Positions 49,152 to 59,165 of a DNA stretch of 64,000 bases are shown piece after piece. The position numbers and the translations under genes were made by a program. The DNA is taken from NCBI GenBank assembly GCA_963762075.1, contig CAVXJC010000003.1, forward strand, positions 186,001 through 250,000, given 5' to 3'. The notes under the pieces were generated by a model that saw only the letters and a program-made list of their open reading frames with translations, was not told the origin of the DNA and did not search any database. Every line of letters begins with the position of its first letter. The stretch's first letter is position 1. The DNA comes from JAOUEA01 sp963762075 (GTDB lineage: Bacteria; Actinomycetota; UBA4738; HRBIN12).

Positions 49152-50510
49152 ATGAGAACCATCGTGCTCGTCGACGGCGAGCACTATCCGCCTGTCACTC
49201 GGTGGGCCGTGGAGACCGCCTCCGAGCGAGGTCACGAGGTGGTGGGGGCGCTGTTCGTCGGAGGCATCGAGAAGATCGATCCCCGGTCGCTGCCCGACAT
49301 CGGCGTGGAGACGCGCGCCGCCGGTGGCGACCGCATGGGGGGGCTCGCCGCCGCGATCGATGCATGGAAACCCGCGCTCGTGCTCGACCTCTCGGACGAG
49401 CCGGTCCTCGGCTATCGGGAGCGCATGGAGCTCGCAGCGGTCGCACTCGTTCGCGGCGTGCGCTACGCGGGCGCGGACTTCGAGCTCGTGCCTCCCGACG
49501 AAGGGCTCCCGATCGACGCGCCGGCGCTCGCGGTGATCGGAACAGGCAAACGCACGGGCAAGACGGCGATCAGCGGCGAAGTGGCCAGGCTCGCCGCACG
49601 CCGTGGCCACGACCCGGTGGTGGTGGCCATGGGCCGCGGCGGTCCGGCCGAGCCCCAGCTCGCCGAGGCGGGAAGCGTGACCGTGCACACGCTGGTCGAG
49701 CTCGTGCGTGCCGGACAGCACGCGGCTTCCGATTACCTGGAGGACGCCATGACGACCGGCGTGACCACGATCGGAGCTCGGCGCGCGGGCGGCGGGCTCG
49801 CCGGGGTGCCGTACGCCACCAACGTCCGCCAGGCCGCCGAGCTCGCCGTGGCGCGTGATCCAGGGCTGGTCGTGCTCGAGGGAAGCGGTGCGGCGCTGCC
49901 GCCGGTGCCGTGGGATGCCGGAATCCTGGTCGTGCCGGCGGCCGCGCCACCCGAATACGTGGGAGGTTATCTCGGCCCCTATCGGCTGTTGCGGTCCGAT
50001 CTGGTGGTTGTTACCATGGTGTCCGGCCCGCTTGCCGGGTCCGAGAATCTCTCCGCACTGCGATCCCACGTCCTGCGGTTCCTCGATGAGTCGCAGCTGT
50101 TGGTCACCGACTTCATCCCGGTACCGCTGGCCGACATAGAGGATGCGCGGGTGTTCTTCGCCACCACCGCCCCTGCAGGGGTGGCCGCCCGACAGGTCCA
50201 GCACCTGCGGGAGGCTTTCCGTTGCGAGGTGGTGGGTTGGAGTGCGCGACTGGCCGACCGGGCCGGTTTCGCGGAGGACCTCGATGCAGCCCACGAGTAC
50301 GACGTCTTCCTCACGGAATTGAAGGCCGCCGCCGTCGACATCGGCGTCGAGCGGGCCCTCGACCGGGGGGCGGAGGTCGTGTTCGTGGATAACCGTGCAA
50401 TCGTCGTCGAAGGGTCGAACGACCTCGAAACCACGTTGGGCGGGGTGATCGACCTCGCGCACGAGCGAGGCATGCACCGCGCCGGACCCATGAGTGAGCA
50501 GAACCCATGA
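49152..50510 (+). CDS. cpgS: Cyclic 2,3-diphosphoglycerate synthetase
   Basis: 452-residue protein of the COG2403 cDPG-synthetase family, which closes 2,3-diphosphoglycerate to its cyclic anhydride with ATP. An N-terminal Rossmann-like half (MRTIVLVDGEHYPPVTRW) is followed by a P-loop GTGKRTGKTAI at about 130-140, GRGGPAEPQL, and a C-terminal half ending in ALDRGAEVVFVDNRAIVV. The family was characterised in Methanothermus. It is coupled by a 4-nt overlap to 2-phosphoglycerate kinase, the preceding step, which strengthens the assignment. The SD AGGAAGG lies about 12 nt upstream of the ATG, farther than usual. Confidence 0.85.
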   Translation: MRTIVLVDGEHYPPVTRWAVETASERGHEVVGALFVGGIEKIDPRSLPDIGVETRAAGGDRMGGLAAAIDAWKPALVLDLSDEPVLGYRERMELAAVALVRGVRYAGADFELVPPDEGLPIDAPALAVIGTGKRTGKTAISGEVARLAARRGHDPVVVAMGRGGPAEPQLAEAGSVTVHTLVELVRAGQHAASDYLEDAMTTGVTTIGARRAGGGLAGVPYATNVRQAAELAVARDPGLVVLEGSGAALPPVPWDAGILVVPAAAPPEYVGGYLGPYRLLRSDLVVVTMVSGPLAGSENLSALRSHVLRFLDESQLLVTDFIPVPLADIEDARVFFATTAPAGVAARQVQHLREAFRCEVVGWSARLADRAGFAEDLDAAHEYDVFLTELKAAAVDIGVERALDRGAEVVFVDNRAIVVEGSNDLETTLGGVIDLAHERGMHRAGPMSEQNP

Positions 50511-51529
50511 ATCCAACTTCAGCTGAGAGCCACAAGGAACCCAAGACGCCGCACATCGTGATCACCGACCGCGAGCCTGGCCTGCCCTTCTCCAAAGGAC
50601 TGATGGCTTCGCAGGTCATGGTGACGGGGCTCTCGCCCTATCGCGCGTATCAGGTGGCCGAGGAGATCGAGGATCGCCTGCGCGAACAGGGAGTGGCCTC
50701 GGTGACCTCCGATGAGATCGCCGAGCTGGCGCTCGCGGTCATCGGCGAGCTCGCCGGTGCGCGCTACGCCAAGAACTTCCTGCGCTGGCGCGAGGTCGAG
50801 CGACTCGACGTGCCGCTCGTCATCCTCATCGGAGGATCGACGGGCGTCGGCAAGTCGACGATCGCGACGCAGCTCGCGGCCAGGCTGGGCATCGTGCGCG
50901 TGGTCGCGACCGACGCGATCCGCGAGGTCATGCGCTCGATGCTGTCATCGGAGCTCATGCCGACACTCCACACGTCTTCGTTCGATGCAGACCAGGCGCT
51001 CCGCGAGCCACCCGGAACCACGTCCGACGCCCTGCTGCTGGGCTTCCGTGAGCAGACCGCTGCAGTCGCCGTCGGCATCAACGCGCTGATCGAGCGCGCT
51101 TCGACCGAGGGCACGAGCATCGTGATCGAAGGTGCGCACATCGTGCCGGGCTTCGTCGACCTGGAGTCGCACCAGGACCGTATCCTGGCCGTGCCCTTCA
51201 TCCTCGGGGTCGAAGACGAAGGGCGGCACCTGTCGCATTTCGCCACTCGTGAAGACGCCGTGGCGTCCCGGCCCGCAGAGCGGTACGCCGCGGGATTCGA
51301 CAACATCCGCCGGCTGCAGCGGTACGTGAAGAGCCAGGCGCTGTCGCACGGCGTGCCGGTGTTGCCCAACTACAGCTTCGATCAGGCCATCGCGGCGGTG
51401 ATGGACCTGGTGATGGAACGAACCACGCAGCGAGCCGACGAGATCCGCGAGGCAAACGCAGTCACGATCCAGGAAGTCACAGCCGAACAAGTCTCGGCCG
51501 AGGAAGTCACAGGAGGCACGTTCGTATGA
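50507..51529 (+). CDS. 2-phosphoglycerate kinase with N-terminal ATP-cone
   Basis: 340 residues. An ATP-cone regulatory domain (about 12-98) is followed by a P-loop kinase with GGSTGVGKST at 109-118, ATDAIREVMRSM, and VIEGAHIVPGF. The family phosphorylates 2-phosphoglycerate to 2,3-diphosphoglycerate, the substrate of cDPG synthetase. The ATP-cone suggests allosteric control by ATP/ADP or dATP. The last 25 residues are a Glu/Val/Thr-rich tail. ATGA overlaps link it to both the synthetase and the aldolase gene. Confidence 0.87.
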   Translation: MNPTSAESHKEPKTPHIVITDREPGLPFSKGLMASQVMVTGLSPYRAYQVAEEIEDRLREQGVASVTSDEIAELALAVIGELAGARYAKNFLRWREVERLDVPLVILIGGSTGVGKSTIATQLAARLGIVRVVATDAIREVMRSMLSSELMPTLHTSSFDADQALREPPGTTSDALLLGFREQTAAVAVGINALIERASTEGTSIVIEGAHIVPGFVDLESHQDRILAVPFILGVEDEGRHLSHFATREDAVASRPAERYAAGFDNIRRLQRYVKSQALSHGVPVLPNYSFDQAIAAVMDLVMERTTQRADEIREANAVTIQEVTAEQVSAEEVTGGTFV

Positions 51530-52188
51530 AGCTGTTCCTCGACACCGCCGACATCCAGGAGATCCGTGAGATCAGCCGCTGGGGTGTGCTCTCAGGCGTG
51601 ACGACGAATCCGTCGCTGATCGCCAAGGAAGGTCAGGATCCCGACATCGTCTGGAAGGAGATCCTCGAGACCGTGCCCGGTGACATCTCACTCGAGACCA
51701 CGGAGCCCGAGGCCGAGGCGATGTATGAGCAAGGTGTCGGCCTGTCGCAGAAGGCGCCGAACGCGGTCGTGAAGGTGCCGATGACACCCGATGGGCTGGC
51801 GGCGGGACGGCGACTCACCGACGAGGGGATCAGGATCAACGTCACCCTCGTGTTCTCGCCGGCCCAAGCTATCTTGGCTGCTGAGATCGGGGCCTATATC
51901 GTCTCCCCGTTCATCGGGCGGATCGACGACGTCGCCAGTGACGGCATGGGTGCGCTTCGCGCCATCACCGACATCTACGCGGTACAGGGGTACGAGACCA
52001 AGGTGCTGGCGGCTTCTCTGCGTCATCCGATGCATGTGGTCGAAGCCGCTGAAGCGGGGGCCGACATCGCGACCATGCCCGTTGATGTGTTCCGAAAGCT
52101 CGTCAAACACCCACTCACCGACCTCGGTCTCGAGAAGTTCACGGCCGACTGGATGACGCTCGAGCACGACTTGAAGGGAGAGGCATAG
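51526..52188 (+). CDS. Transaldolase-like fructose-6-phosphate aldolase (FSA/TalC)
   Basis: 220-residue class I aldolase of the small transaldolase family. It starts MKLFLDTADIQEI, has GVTTNPSLIAKEG, and the Schiff-base Lys83 lies in AVVKVPMTPDG. RINVTLVFSPAQA, then PFIGRIDD, are typical. FSA cleaves fructose 6-phosphate to dihydroxyacetone and glyceraldehyde 3-phosphate; TalC members are transaldolases, and length alone does not separate them. It is coupled by 4 nt to the kinase and might feed triose carbon toward 2-phosphoglycerate. Confidence 0.9.
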   Translation: MKLFLDTADIQEIREISRWGVLSGVTTNPSLIAKEGQDPDIVWKEILETVPGDISLETTEPEAEAMYEQGVGLSQKAPNAVVKVPMTPDGLAAGRRLTDEGIRINVTLVFSPAQAILAAEIGAYIVSPFIGRIDDVASDGMGALRAITDIYAVQGYETKVLAASLRHPMHVVEAAEAGADIATMPVDVFRKLVKHPLTDLGLEKFTADWMTLEHDLKGEA

Positions 52189-52192
52189 CCTC

Positions 52193-53911
52193 ATGGAGAC
52201 CACGACCGATCGCAGCACCCTCGAGCAGAAGCTCATCCCGGAGCTGCAGCGCATCGCCCAGGAGATGGGCATCGAGGGCACTCAGCGCCTCCGCAAGTCA
52301 GGGCTGATCGACGCCATCGTGAACAACGGCGGCAACGGAGCGCGAGAGAGCTCACCCCCCTCGTCACCGCCGGGCTCCGTCGTCGTCGACGAGCGAACCG
52401 ACGATGGTGCATCCGAAGACGCCGGCCCGAGCGCGCCCGAACCACGGAGCGAGGCAGTGCCCGAACGGTCCGTCGAGCCGCCGGAGCGCGATCGGAACCG
52501 CGATCGCTCCCGTGGTGATCGCGGCCACGAGGGGAGCGATCGCAGCCAGGGGGGCGGAACCCAAGATCGTGACCGGAACCAGGGCGGCCGCACCCAGGAT
52601 CGGAACCGTCACCAGAGCAACCAGGGCGGCGAGCGGAACCAGGGCGGAGGCCAGAACCAGGGCGGAGGCCAGAACCAGGGCGGAGGCCAGGACCGCGACC
52701 GCCGGCAACGTCCTTCCCGTGAGGACCGCCGCCGCATGCGCGAGGAGCGCCGGCTCCGCGAGGAGCAGGAGCGTGCCGAGGAGATGGCCAACGCTCCCAC
52801 GCACACGGGCATCCTCGACCTGCTGCCCGATGGATACGGCTTCCTGCGGACCTCGGGGTACGCACCGGGGTCCGACGACATCTACGTGTCGGTCTCGCAG
52901 GTCCGAAAGGCGTCGTTGCGAAAGGGCGATGTCGTGTCGGGCAAGGCGCGCCGCCCGCGCGACAACGAGAAGTACCTTGCGCTGCTCGATGTCGAAACCG
53001 TGAACGGCATGGATCCGGAAAAGGCGAAGGAACGCCCGATCTTCGACAAGCTCACGCCGCTCTTCCCCGACGACCGGTTCCGGCTGGAATCCGGGCCGAC
53101 CGCCGTGACGGAGCGCATCATCGACATGATCGCGCCCATCGGCAGGGGTCAGCGTGGCATGGTCGTGTCGCCACCGAAGGCGGGCAAGACGACCATCCTC
53201 AAGCAGATCGCGAACGGCATCATCGCCTCCAGTCCCGACGTGCACCTGATCGTGCTGCTCGTCGATGAGCGGCCCGAGGAGGTCACCGACTGGCAGCGCA
53301 CGGTGACGGCGGCCGAGGTCGTGTACTCCACGTTCGACAAGCCCACGGACCAGCACATCCAGATCACGGAGCTCGTGTTGGAGCGGGCCAAGCGGCTCGC
53401 CGAGGCGCAGCAAGATGTCGTGATCATGCTCGACAACCTCACGCGACTCGCGCGCGCCTACAACCTCGGCATGCCGGCGAGCGGCAAGATCCTGTCGGGC
53501 GGCATCGACGCCTCGGCGCTGTACCCACCGCGTCGGTTCTTCGGCGCAGCGCGCAACATCGAGGAAGGCGGTTCGATCACGATCATCGCGAGCGCGCTCG
53601 TCGAGACCGGTTCGCGCATGGACGACGGCATCTTCGAGGAGTTCAAGGGCACCGGCAACATGGAGCTGAGGCTTGACCGCCAGCTCGCCGAGAAGCGGAT
53701 CTTCCCGGCCATCAACGTCGACGCCTCGAGCACTCGCAAGGAGGAGTTGCTACTGCCGCCCGAGGAGCTTGCCTTGGTGATCAAGCTGCGGCGAGTCTTG
53801 CACGCCCTCGACTCCGGAGCCGCCCTCGAGCTGCTCACCGACAAGATCCGGGCAACCAAGTCGAACGAGCAGTTCCTGAAGGAGATCGCGAAGGCGCCGA
53901 GCGGAAGCTAG
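52193..53911 (+). CDS. rho: Transcription termination factor Rho
   Basis: 572-residue hexameric RNA helicase. The N-terminal Rho_N helices (LIPELQRIAQEMGIEGTQ) are followed by a 150-residue Arg/Asp/Gly/Gln-rich insertion typical of high-GC actinobacteria, including a perfect NQGGGQ triplicate. The cold-shock RNA-binding domain has LLPDGYGFLR. Walker A is SPPKAGKTTIL, Walker B VVIMLDNLTRLARAYN, and the R-loop FKGTGNMELRLDRQLAEKR. Starts 4 nt after the FSA stop, so it may share the cDPG operon transcript. Confidence 0.95.
   Translation: METTTDRSTLEQKLIPELQRIAQEMGIEGTQRLRKSGLIDAIVNNGGNGARESSPPSSPPGSVVVDERTDDGASEDAGPSAPEPRSEAVPERSVEPPERDRNRDRSRGDRGHEGSDRSQGGGTQDRDRNQGGRTQDRNRHQSNQGGERNQGGGQNQGGGQNQGGGQDRDRRQRPSREDRRRMREERRLREEQERAEEMANAPTHTGILDLLPDGYGFLRTSGYAPGSDDIYVSVSQVRKASLRKGDVVSGKARRPRDNEKYLALLDVETVNGMDPEKAKERPIFDKLTPLFPDDRFRLESGPTAVTERIIDMIAPIGRGQRGMVVSPPKAGKTTILKQIANGIIASSPDVHLIVLLVDERPEEVTDWQRTVTAAEVVYSTFDKPTDQHIQITELVLERAKRLAEAQQDVVIMLDNLTRLARAYNLGMPASGKILSGGIDASALYPPRRFFGAARNIEEGGSITIIASALVETGSRMDDGIFEEFKGTGNMELRLDRQLAEKRIFPAINVDASSTRKEELLLPPEELALVIKLRRVLHALDSGAALELLTDKIRATKSNEQFLKEIAKAPSGS
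52637..52690 (+). repeat. Three perfect 18-bp tandem repeats inside rho
   Basis: AACCAGGGCGGAGGCCAG at 52637-52654, 52655-52672 and 52673-52690, identical at every base; each codes for NQGGGQ. Identity at third positions points to recent slippage. Confidence 0.85.
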
Positions 53912-54000
53912 CGCCCGCGTCGCGCCAGGACGGGGGAATATCCAGGCGTTGAAAGCGGTGCCAGGTACCCTGACCGGGTGGGCAAGGAGACGCGAACATC

Positions 54001-54231
54001 ATGAAGCAAGGTATCCATCCCGATTATCAGATCGCCAACGTGCACTGCTCGTGCGGGAACACGTTCCAGACACGGTCGACCGTGAGCGAGATCCGGGCAG
54101 AGATCTGCTCGAACTGTCACCCGTTCTATACGGGCAAGCAGAAGCTCATCGACACGGGCGGCCGGGTCGAGCGGTTCCAGCGGCGGTACGCGAAGACGCA
54201 GGCCGCCCAGCAGGAAGCGCAGAAGAGCTAG
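54001..54231 (+). CDS. rpmE: 50S ribosomal protein L31, zinc-binding form
   Basis: 76 residues. The four zinc cysteines are present (HCSCGNTF and CSNCHPFY: Cys16, 18, 37, 40), making it the C+ form, with the expected YTGKQKLIDTGGRVERF. A 20-residue Ala/Gln/Lys tail follows. The SD AAGGAG lies about 9 nt upstream of the ATG. The 89-nt gap after rho contains TACCCT (53966-53971), a possible -10 for an internal promoter. Confidence 0.96.
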   Translation: MKQGIHPDYQIANVHCSCGNTFQTRSTVSEIRAEICSNCHPFYTGKQKLIDTGGRVERFQRRYAKTQAAQQEAQKS

Positions 54232-54237
54232 CGCGGC

Positions 54238-55152
54238 GTGGCCGACGACCCGGCGGCCTCGACCGCGCCTGCTCCGCACCTGTACGGCGGCCAGGCCGTC
54301 GTCGAGGGTGTCATGATGCGCGGCGCCCACCATTGGGCGGTTGCGGTTCGCCGTCCGAGCGGCGACCTGCACCTCGAGTCTCACGACATCGCCTCCGTCG
54401 CCGACCGCCACCCGGTCCTGCGCAAACCCCTCTTGCGCGGCGTGATCGTGCTCGGTCAATCGCTCGCGATCGGCATGCGCGCTCTGATGATCGCCGCGAA
54501 CCAGTCGGTCGACGACGACGAGCAGCTCACTTCGAGGCAGATCGGTATCTCGCTCGCGATCGCCATGCTGCTGTTCGTCGGCGTGTTCATCCTCGGTCCC
54601 ACCACGTTGTTCACGTGGGTCGAAGGCCGTGTCGGCAAGGGCGTGCCTCTGTTGATCGGCGAGGGCGTATTCCGCGTGATGCTGTTCGTCGGCTACCTCT
54701 GGCTCATCGGGCGCACCAAGGACATCCACCGGGTCTTCGAGTACCACGGGGCCGAGCACAAGACGATCGCCGCATACGAGCACGGCGATGAGCTCGTGCC
54801 CGATCAGGTCGACCGCTATCCGAAAGAGCACGTCCGGTGCGGCACGAACTTCCTGATCATCGTCATGATCATCACGATCTTCGTGTTCACGCTGTTCGGC
54901 ACGCCCGGGTTCCTGTGGAGGATCGGGTCGCGGGTCCTCGCGATCCCGATCATCGCGGGCATTGCGTACGAGGCGCTCCGGCTCGGTGCGCGGTTCCATG
55001 GATCGATCGTGATGCGGGCGCTGATGGCCCCCGGCATCTGGCTGCAGAAGATCACCACCCAGGAGCCCGACGACTCGCAGATCGAGGTCGCCATCGCTTC
55101 GTTCGGCGAGGTGCGACGTCGCGAGGAACAGGCGGCCGGCTCCGCAGGTTGA
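54238..55152 (+). CDS. DUF1385 family membrane protein (YqhQ-like)
   Basis: 304-residue membrane protein. The family signature GGQAVVEGVMMRG lies at the N-terminus and FEYHGAEHKTIAAYEHG is the central His/Glu-rich motif, possibly a metal site. Hydrophobic segments lie at about 100-125, 140-162, 200-225 and 230-255. The biochemical role is unknown. The GTG starts 6 nt after the rpmE stop, so it is in the same transcript; DUF1385 genes often sit between rpmE and prfA. Confidence 0.88.
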   Translation: MADDPAASTAPAPHLYGGQAVVEGVMMRGAHHWAVAVRRPSGDLHLESHDIASVADRHPVLRKPLLRGVIVLGQSLAIGMRALMIAANQSVDDDEQLTSRQIGISLAIAMLLFVGVFILGPTTLFTWVEGRVGKGVPLLIGEGVFRVMLFVGYLWLIGRTKDIHRVFEYHGAEHKTIAAYEHGDELVPDQVDRYPKEHVRCGTNFLIIVMIITIFVFTLFGTPGFLWRIGSRVLAIPIIAGIAYEALRLGARFHGSIVMRALMAPGIWLQKITTQEPDDSQIEVAIASFGEVRRREEQAAGSAG

Positions 55153-55302
55153 TCGCCTCCCGCAGCGGTGGAGCCGATGTCGTTGCATCGGGCGGGTCAT
55201 TTCCGCAAGATGAGCGAGGCGTTCGCCATATCGGCGCTCGTCATCGCGCGGTGTCGAGCGACCAGCGCGCGTCCTCAGCCGGTCATGCCTTCAGGAGGGG
55301 TC

Positions 55303-55956
55303 GTGGAGACTACGGAAGGCGCGGAGCCCCCCGCCGTCGACGGTGGGGAGCAGATCCGCCAGCGCGAGTTCGCCACCGTTCGGCGGGGCTATGACCCGGC
55401 GCAGGTACGAAGTTATCTGGCGCTCGTCTCCAACCATGTCGACGCCCTCGAGCGTTCGCTGGCCGATGCGCGCCGTCGGGTCGCCGCACTCGAGGCCGAG
55501 CTCGAAGCTGCATCGAACGCCGCCGTCGAGCCGGAGATCGATCCCTACGAGCAGATCTCCAAGAGGTTCGCGAACGTGCTGGTGACGGCCGACAGCGAAG
55601 CCGCACATGTCGTGGAACAGGCTCGCGCCGAAGCCGAGCAGATCAAGGCCGAGGCGAGGGCCCGGGCCGAGGAAGCGCGCATGCGCGCCTCGCAGTCGAC
55701 GATCGCGGCCAGGGAAGAGTCCGATCGCATGTTGGCGAACCTGGCCGAGCGACGAGCGGCGATGCTCAACCAGCTCCACGAGATGCAGTCGCGGCTCCTG
55801 TCGGTCGCCGAGGATCTCGAGGTCGCGATCGAGCCTTCCACGCGATCGACACGGTCAGACGCGCCGTCGGCGGCGATATCCGACGAGCCTCCTGAGCTTC
55901 CGGACCTGAGCATGCTCGACTTCGATCTCGACGACGAACCAGATCCCGAGCACTGA
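55303..55956 (+). CDS. DivIVA-domain coiled-coil protein
   Basis: 217 residues. The N-terminal DivIVA-like motif REFATVRRGYDPAQVRSYLA lies near residues 25-44. It leads into a long coiled coil (about 45-180) rich in Ala, Glu and Arg. The tail is acidic (LDFDLDDEPDPEH). The family tethers polar growth or septum proteins; this short version resembles SepIVA/Wag31-like scaffolds but its role is unproven. The GTG at 55303 is chosen because AGGAGGGG directly precedes it; a longer frame from 55168 has no SD or homology. Confidence 0.82.
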   Translation: METTEGAEPPAVDGGEQIRQREFATVRRGYDPAQVRSYLALVSNHVDALERSLADARRRVAALEAELEAASNAAVEPEIDPYEQISKRFANVLVTADSEAAHVVEQARAEAEQIKAEARARAEEARMRASQSTIAAREESDRMLANLAERRAAMLNQLHEMQSRLLSVAEDLEVAIEPSTRSTRSDAPSAAISDEPPELPDLSMLDFDLDDEPDPEH

Positions 55957-56022
55957 GCTCGCCCTCCCGGGCGCCGGCAGTTGGGAGCGGCGATCCGGCA
56001 CGCCCCTGAGATGATCGGGTCT

Positions 56023-57119
<1,097 letters not shown>

Positions 57120-57123
<4 letters not shown>

Positions 57124-57953
57124 TGCCCTCGACGGTCGTGGCACGAGCCGCGGGATACCTGGAACGGCACGGCGTCGACGCTCCGCTCTCGGCGGCCGAG
57201 CAGCTTCTCGCCTCGATCATCGGCACCGATCGGGCCGGCGTATACGCGCGCGCCGAGCCCCTGCGCGGCCCCGAGGCCAAGGCGTACGGCCGCCTGCTGT
57301 GCAGGCGGTGCGCGGGCACGCCCACGCAGCACCTGACCGGTGAGACCGGCTTCCGGTACCTGACGGTCAGCGTGCGTCCCGGCGTGTTCGTGCCACGCCC
57401 CGAGACCGAGGTGGTGGTCGATGCGGCTCTCGAGGCCATGCGCGCCGTTGAGTCGCCCGTCGTGGTCGATGTCGGCACGGGGAGCGGCGTGATCGCGCTG
57501 TCGATCAAGCATGAGCGTCCCGAGGCAGACGTGTGGGCGGTCGACCGATCGCCGGACGCGGTCGCGCTGGCTCGCGACAACGCCCGCCGCAACGACCTCG
57601 ACGTCGAGATCGTGCAAGGCGACATGCTCGCCGATCTGCCGGAGACCCTCTCCGGTGCGATCGACCTGGTGGTCTCGAACCCGCCCTACATCGAGCCCGA
57701 TGCCTATGACGCGCTGCCGCCGGAGGTGCGGGCCGACCCGGTGGAGGCGCTCGTCGGCGGGGTTGAGGTGTACGGGCGACTGTTCGCGCAGGCTCGCTCT
57801 CGGCTAGGACCCGGCGGGTCGGTGGTGGTCGAGATCGGTGAGGAGCAGGGGCGGGCGGTCTCCGCCGCCGCGATCGCTTCAGGGGCGGCGGACGTTCGGA
57901 TAGGGCCCGACCTCGCGGGGCGCGATCGGGTGGTCGTCGCGACATGGCCGTGA
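57120..57953 (+). CDS. prmC: Release factor glutamine methyltransferase
   Basis: 277-residue enzyme methylating the GGQ glutamine of release factors. The N-terminal helical domain is about 1-75. PRPETE, SAM motif VVVDVGTGSGVIALSIK, and the catalytic SNPPYIEPDAYDALPPEV are intact. It overlaps prfA (ATGA) and sua5. This is the true PrmC in contrast to the copy at 5835. Confidence 0.95.
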
Positions 57954-58583
57954 GACGCGATCCCGTCGCGGAGGCGGCTCGGGCGGCGCTCGACGGCAAG
58001 CTCATCGTCTTCCCGACCGACACGGTCTACGGCCTCGGCACTCGCCCCGACGACGCGGCGGCGACCGGACGCCTCTTCGAGGCGAAGCATGCGCGATCGC
58101 GAGCTGACGCTTCCCGTGCTCGCTGCGACGACGGCCGATGCGCGTGTAGTCGCGGAGTTCGACGAGAGGGCGGATGCGCTCGCGGCGGGACTCTGGCCGG
58201 GCGCACTCACGCTCGTGCTCTCGCGCACCGACCAGAGCCGTGCCTGGGATCTTGGCGGTGAGGAACACACGATCGGGGTTCGCGTTCCAGCGCACCCGCT
58301 CGCCCGGGCGTTGCTCGAGGCGTCGGGTCCGCTCGCGGTCACCAGCGCGAACCGATCCGGTGAGGCACCGGCCGCCACCTGCGAGGAGCTCAGAGCCGTG
58401 TTCGGTGACCTCGTCGCGATCTACCTCTGCGAGGAAGCTCCGCTCGACGGTGCTGCGTCCACGGTGCTCGACCTGGCACACGGAGATCCACGCATCACGC
58501 GAGCCGGTGACCTCGCCCCCTCGGAGATCGCCCGACTACTTCCGGGTAGGGAGGCACTGCTAGACTCGCGCCCCTCGTCATGA
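57944..58583 (+). pseudogene. Threonylcarbamoyl-AMP synthase (Sua5/TsaC), split by a frameshift
   Basis: The first half (57944 to about 58090) reads the expected KLIVFPTDTVYGLGTRPDDA and LFEAKH. Homology then jumps to the next frame with DRELTLPVLAATTADA and continues through GVRVPAHPLARAL, AVTSANRSGEAP and VLDLAHGDP to 58583. The shift is +1 within about 58085-58098, in a stretch rich in GCGATCGC-like palindromes. The enzyme makes threonylcarbamoyl-AMP for tRNA t6A and is usually essential, so a sequencing or assembly error is most likely. True inactivation or programmed frameshifting is possible. Overlaps prmC and the phosphatase gene. Confidence 0.85.
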
Positions 58584-59161
58584 CCTCGATCCTGGTCGTC
58601 TGCACCGGAAACATCTGTCGTTCCCCGATCGCTGAGGGGATGCTCCGTAACGCCCTCGGAGCGCGGTTCGGCGAGGCTGCTCCTCAGGTCTCGTCGGCCG
58701 GCACCTGGGGGAACGAAGGTGCCGCGGCGACGTCGGAGGCCGTGCAGGCGGCCGCCGAGCGAGGTGTGATCATCGCGGATCATCGCGCCCGCCGTCTCTC
58801 ACCAGACAAAGCCGGAGGGGCCGACCTGGTGGTCGGCATGGCGGTCGAGCACAGGCAGGCGCTCGAGGGTGATCTCGAGGTGGCGAGCCGTACGTTCACC
58901 TTGAAGGAGCTCGTGCGACTGCTGGAGTCGCTGCCGCCAGCCTCGGGCGAAGCCGGCGGCTTGGTCGAACGGGTGGCGGCCGCGTCCGAAGCCAGACGAG
59001 AAGGGTTCAAGGGCAATCCGTTCGATGAAGACGTCGCAGACCCACTCGGTCTGCCTCTGCAGAGCTACCGTGCGGTCGCCTGGGAGCTCGACGAGTGGAT
59101 CGCACGGATGGTCGACGGGCTCTACGGCGCGTCTCCGGTGCCGGCGGCGAACGAGGCCTGA
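58580..59161 (+). CDS. Low-molecular-weight protein tyrosine phosphatase
   Basis: 193-residue LMW-PTP. The P-loop VVCTGNICRSPIAEG carries Cys8 and Arg14 (CX5R). The general-acid Asp is in VADPLGLPLQSYR. It is longer than the usual 150 residues because of an insertion at about 105-140. Likely a protein-tyrosine phosphatase; an arsenate reductase role is less likely. ATGA overlap with sua5. Confidence 0.9.
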   Translation: MTSILVVCTGNICRSPIAEGMLRNALGARFGEAAPQVSSAGTWGNEGAAATSEAVQAAAERGVIIADHRARRLSPDKAGGADLVVGMAVEHRQALEGDLEVASRTFTLKELVRLLESLPPASGEAGGLVERVAAASEARREGFKGNPFDEDVADPLGLPLQSYRAVAWELDEWIARMVDGLYGASPVPAANEA

Positions 59162-59165
59162 GCCG

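Noticed and set aside
53949..53971. TTGAAA and TACCCT upstream of rpmE as a full promoter
   Set aside because: The spacer is only 11 nt; TACCCT alone may be a -10, but the pair is not a promoter. A SigR-type GGAAT/GTT pair was also tried and does not fit.
58561..58566. TAGACT before the LMW phosphatase as a leaderless -10
   Set aside because: The spacer is 13 nt and the gene is coupled to sua5 by ATGA.
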